From positions 1-64,000 of the IMG/VR virus record IMGVR_UViG_3300042562_001667: a stretch of DNA of 64,000 nt, one strand, 5' to 3'. Under the pieces are notes generated by a model. That model was not told the origin of the DNA. It made no database searches and saw only the letters and a list, made by a program, of their open reading frames with translations. Shown piece by piece: positions 40,001 through 48,261 of the stretch. Both the position numbers and the translations under genes were made by a program. Position 1 is the stretch's first letter; every line of letters starts with the position of its first letter. Origin of the DNA: a virus.

Positions 40001-43000
40001 ATCCAACCAAACCTGATATCTTTAAATACAGATCTGAAATATTTTTTTCAGGAGATACTTATGTGGGTAGATATACAGAAAAGGTGATAATGCCTATATT
40101 TTCTGATTTCTTATTTGGTCAACCTGATGGTTATACATACAACTATTTAAAAAGAGTAAATATTCCTTATCCAAGATTTTGGATGAATACTCAGAAGTTT
40201 GATACTACCAAACTTGCTGATGCAATAATGACGCTTGGTATATCTTCCGCACTGAATACTGGAAGTGCAGATGGTCTTTTACCAAATGATTTGTATTATT
40301 TGGATAGAGGAAATAGCTGTAATGTATTTGCTACATTATTTAGTGGTAATGATCCAAATCCCAAATTTGCAATGAGATATGCTTATATGTATACTCATTG
40401 TAATGGTGTATTAGATTTCTTTACAGAATCTGAAATTAATTTAGTACAGAGAGATTGGGAAGATAGAAAAAAAGATAGACATTATGATTCTTATGAATAT
40501 AATAATGTAGATGATTTATTTGATGCTGAAATTATTAAAGAAGATAATTTTTATAAGTATGATTATTCTTTAAGTGCAAGCAGATTTGTTACAAACTTAA
40601 CATCATTTGGAGAAATACAAACAAGAGATTATAATCCTCAAATTGCAGAGACTTGTTTTGATTATTACCCTAAGAGACTTATATATTCTTTGCAAGCACA
40701 GGAAGAAGCAAAAAAAGATTTTTGGAGAGTTTTTTTACCAAATAACTATAAAGATTTTAAAGATAAGGTTAGTGTAATTAAACCTATAAATAAAAATGGA
40801 GCAATTATATTTTTTCCTTATCAGTCTCCGCAGATGTTTCAAGGAGTTGATACATTACAAACAGATCTTGGAACTAAGATTACTATAGGTGATGGTGGAT
40901 TATTTGAGCAACCTTTTCAAAATGTTGCAAATTCAGATTTACCTAATGAATATGGATCTTGTGAAAGTGCAAGAACTATAATTAATACACCTCTTGGTTT
41001 ATTTTATTTATCACAAGCTCAAGGTAAAGTTTTTCAATATGCAGATGGTTTAGAGAATATTGCAAATAGAGGTATGAAGTGGTGGTTTAATAAATATTTA
41101 CCATCAGTTCTTATAAGAGAGTTTCCTGAATTAGAGGAAACACCTTTGGCTGATAATACTGTAATTGGGGTTGGTTGTCAAGCTGTATATGATATTAATG
41201 ATGATATTGTTTATTTCTGTAAAAAGGATTATAGTGTTAAACCTCAATACAAGAGTGGTATGCGGTTTGATCCTGTAAGTTACAGATTTATATATACATA
41301 TCCTTCTGGTTTAGAAATTTCAATTGAATTAGGAGATCCATTTTATTTTGATGATGCTTGTTGGACAGTATCATATGATCCAAAATCTAAAGCATGGATT
41401 TCATTTCATGACTGGTGCCCAGAACTTACTATTCCAAGCATTAATCATTTTTTAACAACTAAGACAATTAATTCTGAAGAACCATACTGTCCTCCAGGAT
41501 ATGCCTATAATCCGAGTACAGGAGACTGTGAAAAATTAATTGATGAATCTGCACCAGCTGTAGTTACAGTTGATCAAATTGAAGCTTTAATAACAGGTGG
41601 TCCGCAGGAATGTCTTATTGATGTTATTATTGCCGTAGATACATCTGGAAGTACAGGAGGACCAGGAGGACCCACGAATCCAATTGGTCAAGCTGAATTA
41701 ACTTTTGTTACAGAGTTTATAAATAATTCTAATATTCAATCTGGGTTAATAGGGGGTTTTATTCAGATAGGTATTACATCATGGTCAAACGTTGTACCTC
41801 CTGTTCTTAATAATGTTAGCATGAATCCAAATGGATTTTCAATGAGTAATACATTAACGGCTACACAAGTTAATACATGGCTTACAGCTAACTGGCAAAT
41901 GGGGGGAACAGAAATTCCTCCTGCACTTGCTTTTGCTGAAAATAGATTAAATGCAAAGGTTAGTTCACAATTAGGAGATAGAAGTTCTTTACCAAACTTT
42001 AGACAATATATTATTCTTGTTACAGATACAAATACATATCCGGGTTTAGATGTAGGTTGCGGATATCAATCATCTACACTAGGTGGTTCATGTGTTGGTC
42101 CAGCTAAACAATTTGTAATGGCTGTATATGCTAGTCCAAATAATCCACCAATACCAACAGCTGGATATCTAGAAGAAATCACCTGTGATCAACCGCAGCT
42201 TCAGTTTGCTGTTTCAGGGGTTGATTTACCTGGTATTGCCGTTGTAGCAGAAGCTGTTATAGAAAAAACTTGTGGTGAAAATTATGAATGTAATTGTCCT
42301 CCTGGATATACATTAGTTTATCCTAGTACAGCAACTCCACCTATTCGTTGGACATTAGCAAACGGTGAATGTTTTCCAAATGGGCAAGGTACTTACGCAC
42401 CTATTTGTAGAAAGGTAACATGTAATTGTCCTCCACCACCTGTTCCTTGGGCTCAAACAACCACTACAGGTCAGTGTGATAATTTATATTTGACAGGTCC
42501 TAATGGGGATCCTGATTATATAAATATGAATCCGTTAATATGTAATTACTTTAGTTTAGAAACAACTCCTCCAAGTTTTAGAGTTGGTTCAATCTGGAGA
42601 CACAATTATCGTTGTGATCTTTATGCAAATTACTATGGTGATGATTATCCTTGGGAAGTAGAACTAATTGAGAACACTGGACAAATAGTAAACACTGTAA
42701 GAAGTGTTGAATATCAATTAGAGTCTTATGTTTATAAAGGGGATCTATATCATGGCTGTGGTGATGATAGATGGCATGATCTTGATTTTAACTTTGATGA
42801 AGCGATTCTTTATAATACAGAACAAGTATCTGGACTTTTAAGATTAGAACTTAATCCTAAAGAAGATCCTTATAATATACTTCAATATCCTATTATTGGA
42901 ACAAGTGATATAAGAATACTTTATTCAAAAGAAGAACAAAAGTATAGATTCAATCAGTTTTGGGATATTACAAATGATAGAGGTGAGTTTACAAACAGCG

Positions 43001-43200
43001 AGCAAGAAATCTTTATAACAAGATTAAATGGTTACATTAGAGATCTTAATGCAAATAATTTAAACTATCAAAAACCCGAAGAACAAAGAAAAAAACTTAG
43101 ACACTATTATAACAAGTTAATTTTAAGAAGAAAAAATTCTGGAAATAGGAAAATGCTTCTTAAGTTAAATAACACTAAATTACTTTTATCTCTTAGATAA
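37030..43200 (+). CDS. very large tail (stabilisation/nozzle-type) protein with a von Willebrand A domain
   Basis: A 2056-residue protein. The first part (NSSSIDTNSFIKGMVKDLFASFQPKENWSHARNAYNN) is the pattern I recall from crAss-like P22 gp10-type tail stabilisation proteins. Residues about 700-830 are hydrophobic and Gly/Ala-rich. Residues about 1530-1730 are a von Willebrand A domain with a full metal site: DTSGS (D1537, S1539, S1541), GGTEIPPAL, and ILVTDTN. Cysteine-rich EGF-like pieces follow (CNCPPGYTL, CNCPPPP). The usual family has no such insert. It likely forms the tail nozzle and may bind the cell surface. Confidence 0.78.
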   Translation: MAKQYSNSSSIDTNSFIKGMVKDLFASFQPKENWSHARNAYNNSVDGDTRVIGNEPANLQCGIVPYTIIGFIHKRADQWYVFSTDDTNSEIGFYDESTCSYTTIVNNPCLNFNRKYLIIGASKENYDCTWQIYWDDSNNPSRTLNADDIPWVQQVVSPPGADCVIYADTDVLDCERLRLAPVVDTPCIKLTRAQDGGLLRNGTYQAFLAYVENDQVVTDYIGISNLQSLFNHDNNAGSLNIEITNLDKDYFYYQLVILSNNQQNIVAKVIGTYSTEQSVISLDYIDPATVSVDFTVLFTRKPAYEKSDAMYVVNDYLIRQGPTEQFDFNYQPIANQIQVQWVVAEYPQSYYYKGGNKTSFLRDEVYSFFIRWIYNTGEKSKSYHIPGRPPRLAGEDQYGNVVNEIGLSGGINTIDGPNYNFEIFNTATIISLATQTLPDGGIIVGRGDLAYWQSTEIYPASKPEIWNSTYVDPNTGVNIGGTTNQQFDLCGKPIRHHKMPTEEKSPVLGLYNQSSDSIRILGVDFRNIGRPKFNDGTYIPNVVGYEILRGSREGAKSILAKGVFRNMREYTIPQGQNNIQGLYPNYPYNDLRPDIYFHDGASGVGPAKRTDGCDDLTNSVASFLPITGYSQSVFTFHSPELMFKRPFLNAYEARIYGQLSGQSEGYFIASEQHPQYKLLRNVAAILSGIIGIGYAINAIQGVRKDKINYAFPTWEAGNASSWTFAGPAGAGLTLPQQTANVLLATPIITAINTLGNPGEILTDSAFAVGALLAGTGVRQLANTQQATVQSLLGLSPLIRGGSLEKEFNLDSNTGGLPSLIQGLLGAYTARQKIAEGAQEIIDLMYNFVQPSDFAFKHNSHADIFNYASTIFGNRYRSRIKEQNYIGSAFQIFDSQYKINNLFRPKTVAISIANTFNDPTVTDVSRYVIGGGYNATATSIVPSNNFLETPGVSRLTDVSMLYGALKFNFQNQYGQIEGIKQVPMRGCINFLDPTKPDIFKYRSEIFFSGDTYVGRYTEKVIMPIFSDFLFGQPDGYTYNYLKRVNIPYPRFWMNTQKFDTTKLADAIMTLGISSALNTGSADGLLPNDLYYLDRGNSCNVFATLFSGNDPNPKFAMRYAYMYTHCNGVLDFFTESEINLVQRDWEDRKKDRHYDSYEYNNVDDLFDAEIIKEDNFYKYDYSLSASRFVTNLTSFGEIQTRDYNPQIAETCFDYYPKRLIYSLQAQEEAKKDFWRVFLPNNYKDFKDKVSVIKPINKNGAIIFFPYQSPQMFQGVDTLQTDLGTKITIGDGGLFEQPFQNVANSDLPNEYGSCESARTIINTPLGLFYLSQAQGKVFQYADGLENIANRGMKWWFNKYLPSVLIREFPELEETPLADNTVIGVGCQAVYDINDDIVYFCKKDYSVKPQYKSGMRFDPVSYRFIYTYPSGLEISIELGDPFYFDDACWTVSYDPKSKAWISFHDWCPELTIPSINHFLTTKTINSEEPYCPPGYAYNPSTGDCEKLIDESAPAVVTVDQIEALITGGPQECLIDVIIAVDTSGSTGGPGGPTNPIGQAELTFVTEFINNSNIQSGLIGGFIQIGITSWSNVVPPVLNNVSMNPNGFSMSNTLTATQVNTWLTANWQMGGTEIPPALAFAENRLNAKVSSQLGDRSSLPNFRQYIILVTDTNTYPGLDVGCGYQSSTLGGSCVGPAKQFVMAVYASPNNPPIPTAGYLEEITCDQPQLQFAVSGVDLPGIAVVAEAVIEKTCGENYECNCPPGYTLVYPSTATPPIRWTLANGECFPNGQGTYAPICRKVTCNCPPPPVPWAQTTTTGQCDNLYLTGPNGDPDYINMNPLICNYFSLETTPPSFRVGSIWRHNYRCDLYANYYGDDYPWEVELIENTGQIVNTVRSVEYQLESYVYKGDLYHGCGDDRWHDLDFNFDEAILYNTEQVSGLLRLELNPKEDPYNILQYPIIGTSDIRILYSKEEQKYRFNQFWDITNDRGEFTNSEQEIFITRLNGYIRDLNANNLNYQKPEEQRKKLRHYYNKLILRRKNSGNRKMLLKLNNTKLLLSLR

Positions 43201-46200
43201 TGAAAGATAAGTTTAATCATATTGAAAGAAGAGGTTTACCCGGAGGACCTAATGAGCAGTTTACTTATGTAACGGGTGTTTTTTCCACGGATGGTTATAG
43301 ATATGATTCACCAGATGTAAATAATATCCACAACGTTATTCCATCTGGGAATATTTCTATGAGAGAAAAAAACGGAGAACCTTTAAAAAAAGGACCTATT
43401 TTAGGTATAGACAATCTTGGAAATAGAGAATTAATGCAGCCTGGATTTGATTATCAATTCCCCGGTGACCAAGTGTTTGAACTACCAATGGCTCAGATAG
43501 GAAAAGAAACTAAAAAGAATACACCTATATATGTAGATGATAAGAATGACCCAAGATTTAAGGCTTATAATGATAGTTTAAATAACTATCAATATGGTGA
43601 AGATTGGAAAAATGCTTTATCTTTTGATTATATTAAAACTAAACAAAAACCATATATTGACAATTCTTTAATAAATACGTTTTATAAAGAAACAGATAAA
43701 GAGTTATTACAAAAACCTAATAAAGTTGTTGTTTATCCAAGTATAGTAACTAAAAACGGTAAAAAACAACAGGAAATTAGACCAGAGTACGATTCTCCTA
43801 TTCAACCTATTATTTATAAAGAACCGATACCAAAACAAGTTTTAGGAAACATAAACGTTCAAGGAAAAAATATACCATATCATTCTAAAGAAGAAAAAGA
43901 ACAATACTTTAAATTATTTCAAGATAACGGAATAAAAGTAGAAGGTAATAATGGTAATTATGGTGTTTCAAGAAATAATGAATTGACATCAGGATGGAAT
44001 GGTAATAAACTATATTTGAAAGGGAATAAAGAACTTTTAGATTTAGACAAAAAAGCACTAGGTGGATTACTAATGGCTCAAAAAGGAAAATATATACCAC
44101 CTAATTTTTCAGATTTTAATTATGGACAAACAGCATCAGAATCAACATCAAGAACTTATAACTCAAGAGAACTTAAAAAACCAGTATCAACTGCAACACT
44201 AAGTGTATCTAAACAACAAGTAGCTAAAAGTGTTCAAGAAGCACAACGGTTAAGAAAAATACAAGAAGACGAAAGAAGAGCAAGAATAGCTGATGCAGAA
44301 GCAGCTAAGAAAATACCATATACTTTACAAAACTTTCCAGAAGTTATTGCAAGAGAAACTCAAGCAATAGGAGATAAATTACAATCAGATTACATACCAG
44401 ATGCAATAAATCCTGGAGTATGGTTTGGAGACTTTGCATCAGGAATAGGAAGGGTACCTTTAAACCTTCAACAAGGCAATTATGGAGAAGCAGCTTTAAG
44501 TATAGGTTTACCTTTAGCAATAGGAGCATTTGCAGGTTTAGGTGCTAAAACAACAGGACAATTTGTAAATAATCTTGTTAATCCTTTGGCAGGTACTGGT
44601 CAGTTTTTGACAACACAAACTCCTTTAAAAAATGCTTATAAAATTAATCCTTGGGCATTTAAACCTAATCCCGAAGCTTATTATAGAGGTATAGGAAGGA
44701 CTGGATTAGATGATGCTTTAGAATCTAGATTAATAAGAACACCTGAAGGATCTTTTTATAATGACATGTATATGTCACCAGATATTAATATTGCTAAAGA
44801 CTATAGTAGAAATAAACCAACATGGACGTGGCAAGAAGTTGAATCAACAATTCCAGGTAAACCTTCTGAAATTAAACAAGTTTTTTCTCCAGTAGATAGA
44901 ACAAGTTATATTGCAGAAATACCAAAATCCAGTTTATCTGATGTACGTAATATTAACGAACTTGTCTCTACTACAAGAAATCAAATTCCTTTAGATCAAG
45001 CTAGATTATTAAAAGAAGATTGGTTAAGAGGATATAAACAAGTAAACACACCTACTCAACTACCAGGATCTCCTAACATACAACAAGCGGGATTTTTTGA
45101 TACTAAAGGAGCTTTACAAAAATACCCTAAAGGTAAATTGACTCAAGAAGAAATAGAGGCATATAAAAACTCTGATTATTATAAACAAAATACAAAAGAT
45201 CATTTAGATGCAAAAAATAAATATGGTGATTCTTGGACTTTACCTAATTATGCAGAAGAAAATCTTTTAGAAGCTTTTGTTACAGGAAATAGAAGTAAAA
45301 TAAATCCTATTTTATATGGAGGTAGAAATTGGAGAACTTCTGACTATGTAACTGCAGGATTGGTTGGAACTGCATTTCCTGGTGTATTAGGACTACACAG
45401 TTTAGTGTGGGCACCCCCTGCAATAAGAAGTAAAGCTTTAAAAAGTTTAGGAATTCAAGGTGTGCCTGGTGGACTTAGTTCACAAGATACTACTATTGAT
45501 ATAACTAATAGACCAATGAGTTTTGCTAAAGTTAATCAAACGACAGATGGTGATATTATTATAGGTGGAGAATTTATAGAAGATGTAAATAACACAGTCA
45601 GAAAAGCAAAAGATTGGTTAGTAGCAAGTGATACGTATTCTGATAAAAAATATTCCTCAAAAGATATTCAATCTTTTTATGGTATAGAAGATGGTAAATT
45701 TAAAGTAGGAAAGGCTGATGAATTTAATGCTGAAACAGAAATAGTACCAAGAAGATTCGGTGCTATTAATATTGATAAAGCTACATTAAATGGTGAAGAA
45801 ATGAGATTATTGGATAAACAAGGAAATCCAATTTATCAAAATACACCTAATACTGGAAAGTTTATTCTTTATTCCCCATCAACAGGAAAAGCAGAGTTTA
45901 CATATATTAATACAGGAAAAAGTGGTGTTAATAAAGTAAATAATTTTTTAAAGAAAAATAAAGATGCTCAATATATTCATTTAGATAATGGTAGATATGA
46001 ATATTATGGTATTAATCCTGAAGGATTAACGGAACAAGATTTTAAAAATTATTATGAACAAGATTTTAAAAGAAAAGGTAATCCTGGTTATAATATGGTA
46101 ATAAAACAATATGGTGGTGATATAAACCAACCAAAATATCAGACAGGTAATGAAATTGCATTTGATATATACAAAAAATATATTAACGGTGACTATATTG

Positions 46201-46325
46201 GAACGCTTGAAGAAGGTAAAGCTAAAAAAACTTATGATAGACTAAATAGAATATATTATAAAGATGCTAAAAGTTCAGGTATGTCTGTTCCAAATTATAT
46301 AATGACAAATGTAGTAACTCTATAA
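43200..46325 (+). CDS. large virion cargo-type protein, possible ADP-ribosyltransferase-like region
   Basis: A 1041-residue protein that overlaps the tail gene by 1 nt. It has the segments VFELPMAQIGKETKK and IYVDDKNDPRFKAYNDSLNNYQ, familiar from internal proteins of Bacteroidota phages. Around residues 490-610, YYRGIGRTGLDDALESRLI, then YMSPDINIAKDYSR and YIAEIPKSSL, look like the Arg, Ser-Thr-Ser-like and Glu strands of ADP-ribosyltransferases, but the core catalytic set is not certain. It is probably packed in or around the head and ejected. Confidence 0.6.
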   Translation: MKDKFNHIERRGLPGGPNEQFTYVTGVFSTDGYRYDSPDVNNIHNVIPSGNISMREKNGEPLKKGPILGIDNLGNRELMQPGFDYQFPGDQVFELPMAQIGKETKKNTPIYVDDKNDPRFKAYNDSLNNYQYGEDWKNALSFDYIKTKQKPYIDNSLINTFYKETDKELLQKPNKVVVYPSIVTKNGKKQQEIRPEYDSPIQPIIYKEPIPKQVLGNINVQGKNIPYHSKEEKEQYFKLFQDNGIKVEGNNGNYGVSRNNELTSGWNGNKLYLKGNKELLDLDKKALGGLLMAQKGKYIPPNFSDFNYGQTASESTSRTYNSRELKKPVSTATLSVSKQQVAKSVQEAQRLRKIQEDERRARIADAEAAKKIPYTLQNFPEVIARETQAIGDKLQSDYIPDAINPGVWFGDFASGIGRVPLNLQQGNYGEAALSIGLPLAIGAFAGLGAKTTGQFVNNLVNPLAGTGQFLTTQTPLKNAYKINPWAFKPNPEAYYRGIGRTGLDDALESRLIRTPEGSFYNDMYMSPDINIAKDYSRNKPTWTWQEVESTIPGKPSEIKQVFSPVDRTSYIAEIPKSSLSDVRNINELVSTTRNQIPLDQARLLKEDWLRGYKQVNTPTQLPGSPNIQQAGFFDTKGALQKYPKGKLTQEEIEAYKNSDYYKQNTKDHLDAKNKYGDSWTLPNYAEENLLEAFVTGNRSKINPILYGGRNWRTSDYVTAGLVGTAFPGVLGLHSLVWAPPAIRSKALKSLGIQGVPGGLSSQDTTIDITNRPMSFAKVNQTTDGDIIIGGEFIEDVNNTVRKAKDWLVASDTYSDKKYSSKDIQSFYGIEDGKFKVGKADEFNAETEIVPRRFGAINIDKATLNGEEMRLLDKQGNPIYQNTPNTGKFILYSPSTGKAEFTYINTGKSGVNKVNNFLKKNKDAQYIHLDNGRYEYYGINPEGLTEQDFKNYYEQDFKRKGNPGYNMVIKQYGGDINQPKYQTGNEIAFDIYKKYINGDYIGTLEEGKAKKTYDRLNRIYYKDAKSSGMSVPNYIMTNVVTL

Positions 46326-46351
46326 TAATTAGTAAAATGTTTTATTTATTC

Positions 46352-46359
46352 GTATATTA
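46352..46359 (+). promoter_or_regulatory. GTATATTA promoter box in cargo operon
   Basis: TTTATTCGTATATTAGTAGTATAAT runs into the ATG at 46370, 10 nt after the box. It would start a second transcript for the later cargo genes with almost no leader, as at 11382. Confidence 0.5.
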
Positions 46360-46369
46360 GTAGTATAAT

Positions 46370-48259
46370 ATGAGCAACAAAAATTTAAATAAAAAAAGTT
46401 TATCTTATATGCAGGAAGGTGGTGAGGATATGGAAAGTGGACAACAATCCATTACTCAGCAGATTCAAAGTTTATTAGATTCGGGAGCTTCTTTTCAACA
46501 AATAGCACAAGAACTTATTAATCAGGGTTATGATGAAACTACTGTTAGAGAAATCTTAATGGATTCTGGTATTTCATCAAGTGAGTTAGATGAGTTTTTT
46601 GAACCAGAAGAAGAATCAGAAGAAGAATCAGAAGAAGCATTAGAAAATAATCAAGAAGCAAATTATGAGGAAGAATATGATGAAGCTGAAGATGTAAACT
46701 TTGGTATGTTTGGTAATGCATTACCAGAAGCACAAACAGGTTTTGAGTCAATGTTTCCTTTAACCGCTAATCAATACTTTGCTTTACAACAAGAAAAAAA
46801 TGGTTATTCTAGGAATCCAATGGCAAATTATTTACCAATGGATCTTGGTACTAGAGGTGATGTTGCAGGTGCTGGATTTTTTTTAGCAGAAGCAGCTGGT
46901 GATTTATTTGGTGGTAAAGAAGATCCAAATACAGGATTGAAAAAGGGTTTTTATAGAGATATTAAAGCTAAGAGAGCTAGAGCTAAAGAAGCAAGACCTT
47001 CCTATTATAATTATAAAGTTACTACTGCGCCTGGAGATGAAAACACTTACGCTGGAGATCCCACTGATTTATATAATGCTGCAAGAAATAAAGATCAGCT
47101 AAGAACTGAACAACAATATAAAGATGATGTAAATAGATTTTCCCAATTTGATTTTGATAAAGATAAAAATCAATATGTTGGACAATTTTCTAGTAGAAAG
47201 ATTGATCCAGGTTCTTCTATATATTCAAAAAATCAAAAAAAAGATTTAGAAAAATTTCTTCAAAATAGTACATCATTAGGGGATTTGGAATCTAGATTTG
47301 ATCCTAAAACTTTAAATATGTTGATTGGATCACAAAAAGAAGGAATGGGTTCATTAGGTATTAATCCAAGTGGTGAAGCATCATCATATAAAAGTGCTCA
47401 AGAAAATCCATATTTGTATGAAACAATGATGGGATTAAATACACTTACGGGTAATACAAGTAATACATCAAATCCTTTATATCTTGGTGTTCAATCTAAT
47501 TTTCCATTAGCTACATATAATCAAACAAATTTTAGAAATACCCAATCACCTGTTGTTAATACTACTAATTTAGTTGATCAACCATCTAAGATAAAAACGC
47601 TTCAAGAATTTATAATAGAAGATCCAATAATAAGAGGTGGTGCAAATGCAAGTCAGTTATATAATGATTATGTAAGACAACAAACTTCTATGAAATATGG
47701 TGGTGATCTTTTAATTGCAGAAAACGGTATTGAAAAACAACAATTATCTTATGATGAATGGTTAAAATCTACAGGAAGAGGTATGATAGGTCAAGAACTT
47801 CAAGATTATCAAGAATATGAAAACTATCTTTCTTCTTTACCTTCACAAACAAACGAACCTTCTGCACCAAAAGTAGATATTACTAATAAACTTGCTGGTA
47901 ATTTAAATAGATTTATGGATTCTAGATTTATGCAAGGTTATGGAAAAATTGGTAATCTTGCAGTACAAGGTGCTGGATTTGCAAATGAAATGTATCAAAA
48001 CAAAAAAGCAAGAGAAGCGGAAGGAAGGTTGTATGAAATGACACAAGCTGATAACATGTTTGGTTATTATGAAGATCCTTTAAATAAACAAGGTACTTGG
48101 GATGTTAATACAGGATTGGCTGAACAAGATAATAGAGTTGAGTACATGAGACAGTTTGGTGGTGAAACTGTAGATGACGAGTTTTCAAATGAAATAGATT
48201 TAGATCCTGACACAATTGCTCAATTAATTGCAGCAGGTGCTAACATTCAAATATTATAA
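46370..48259 (+). CDS. virion cargo-type protein
   Basis: A 629-residue protein. Residues 20-75 contain helical repeats (QIQSLLDSGASFQQIAQELINQGYDETTVREILMDSG) and a Glu-rich run (EESEEESEEALENN). It also has MQEGGEDME and MKYGGDLLIAENGIEKQQ, the 'GG' linker pattern shared with its neighbours. It has no catalytic motif. With the two genes after it, it forms a set found in crAss-like phages, whose products fill the capsid or tail. It starts at a near-leaderless promoter. Confidence 0.65.
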   Translation: MSNKNLNKKSLSYMQEGGEDMESGQQSITQQIQSLLDSGASFQQIAQELINQGYDETTVREILMDSGISSSELDEFFEPEEESEEESEEALENNQEANYEEEYDEAEDVNFGMFGNALPEAQTGFESMFPLTANQYFALQQEKNGYSRNPMANYLPMDLGTRGDVAGAGFFLAEAAGDLFGGKEDPNTGLKKGFYRDIKAKRARAKEARPSYYNYKVTTAPGDENTYAGDPTDLYNAARNKDQLRTEQQYKDDVNRFSQFDFDKDKNQYVGQFSSRKIDPGSSIYSKNQKKDLEKFLQNSTSLGDLESRFDPKTLNMLIGSQKEGMGSLGINPSGEASSYKSAQENPYLYETMMGLNTLTGNTSNTSNPLYLGVQSNFPLATYNQTNFRNTQSPVVNTTNLVDQPSKIKTLQEFIIEDPIIRGGANASQLYNDYVRQQTSMKYGGDLLIAENGIEKQQLSYDEWLKSTGRGMIGQELQDYQEYENYLSSLPSQTNEPSAPKVDITNKLAGNLNRFMDSRFMQGYGKIGNLAVQGAGFANEMYQNKKAREAEGRLYEMTQADNMFGYYEDPLNKQGTWDVNTGLAEQDNRVEYMRQFGGETVDDEFSNEIDLDPDTIAQLIAAGANIQIL

Positions 48260-48261
48260 TA

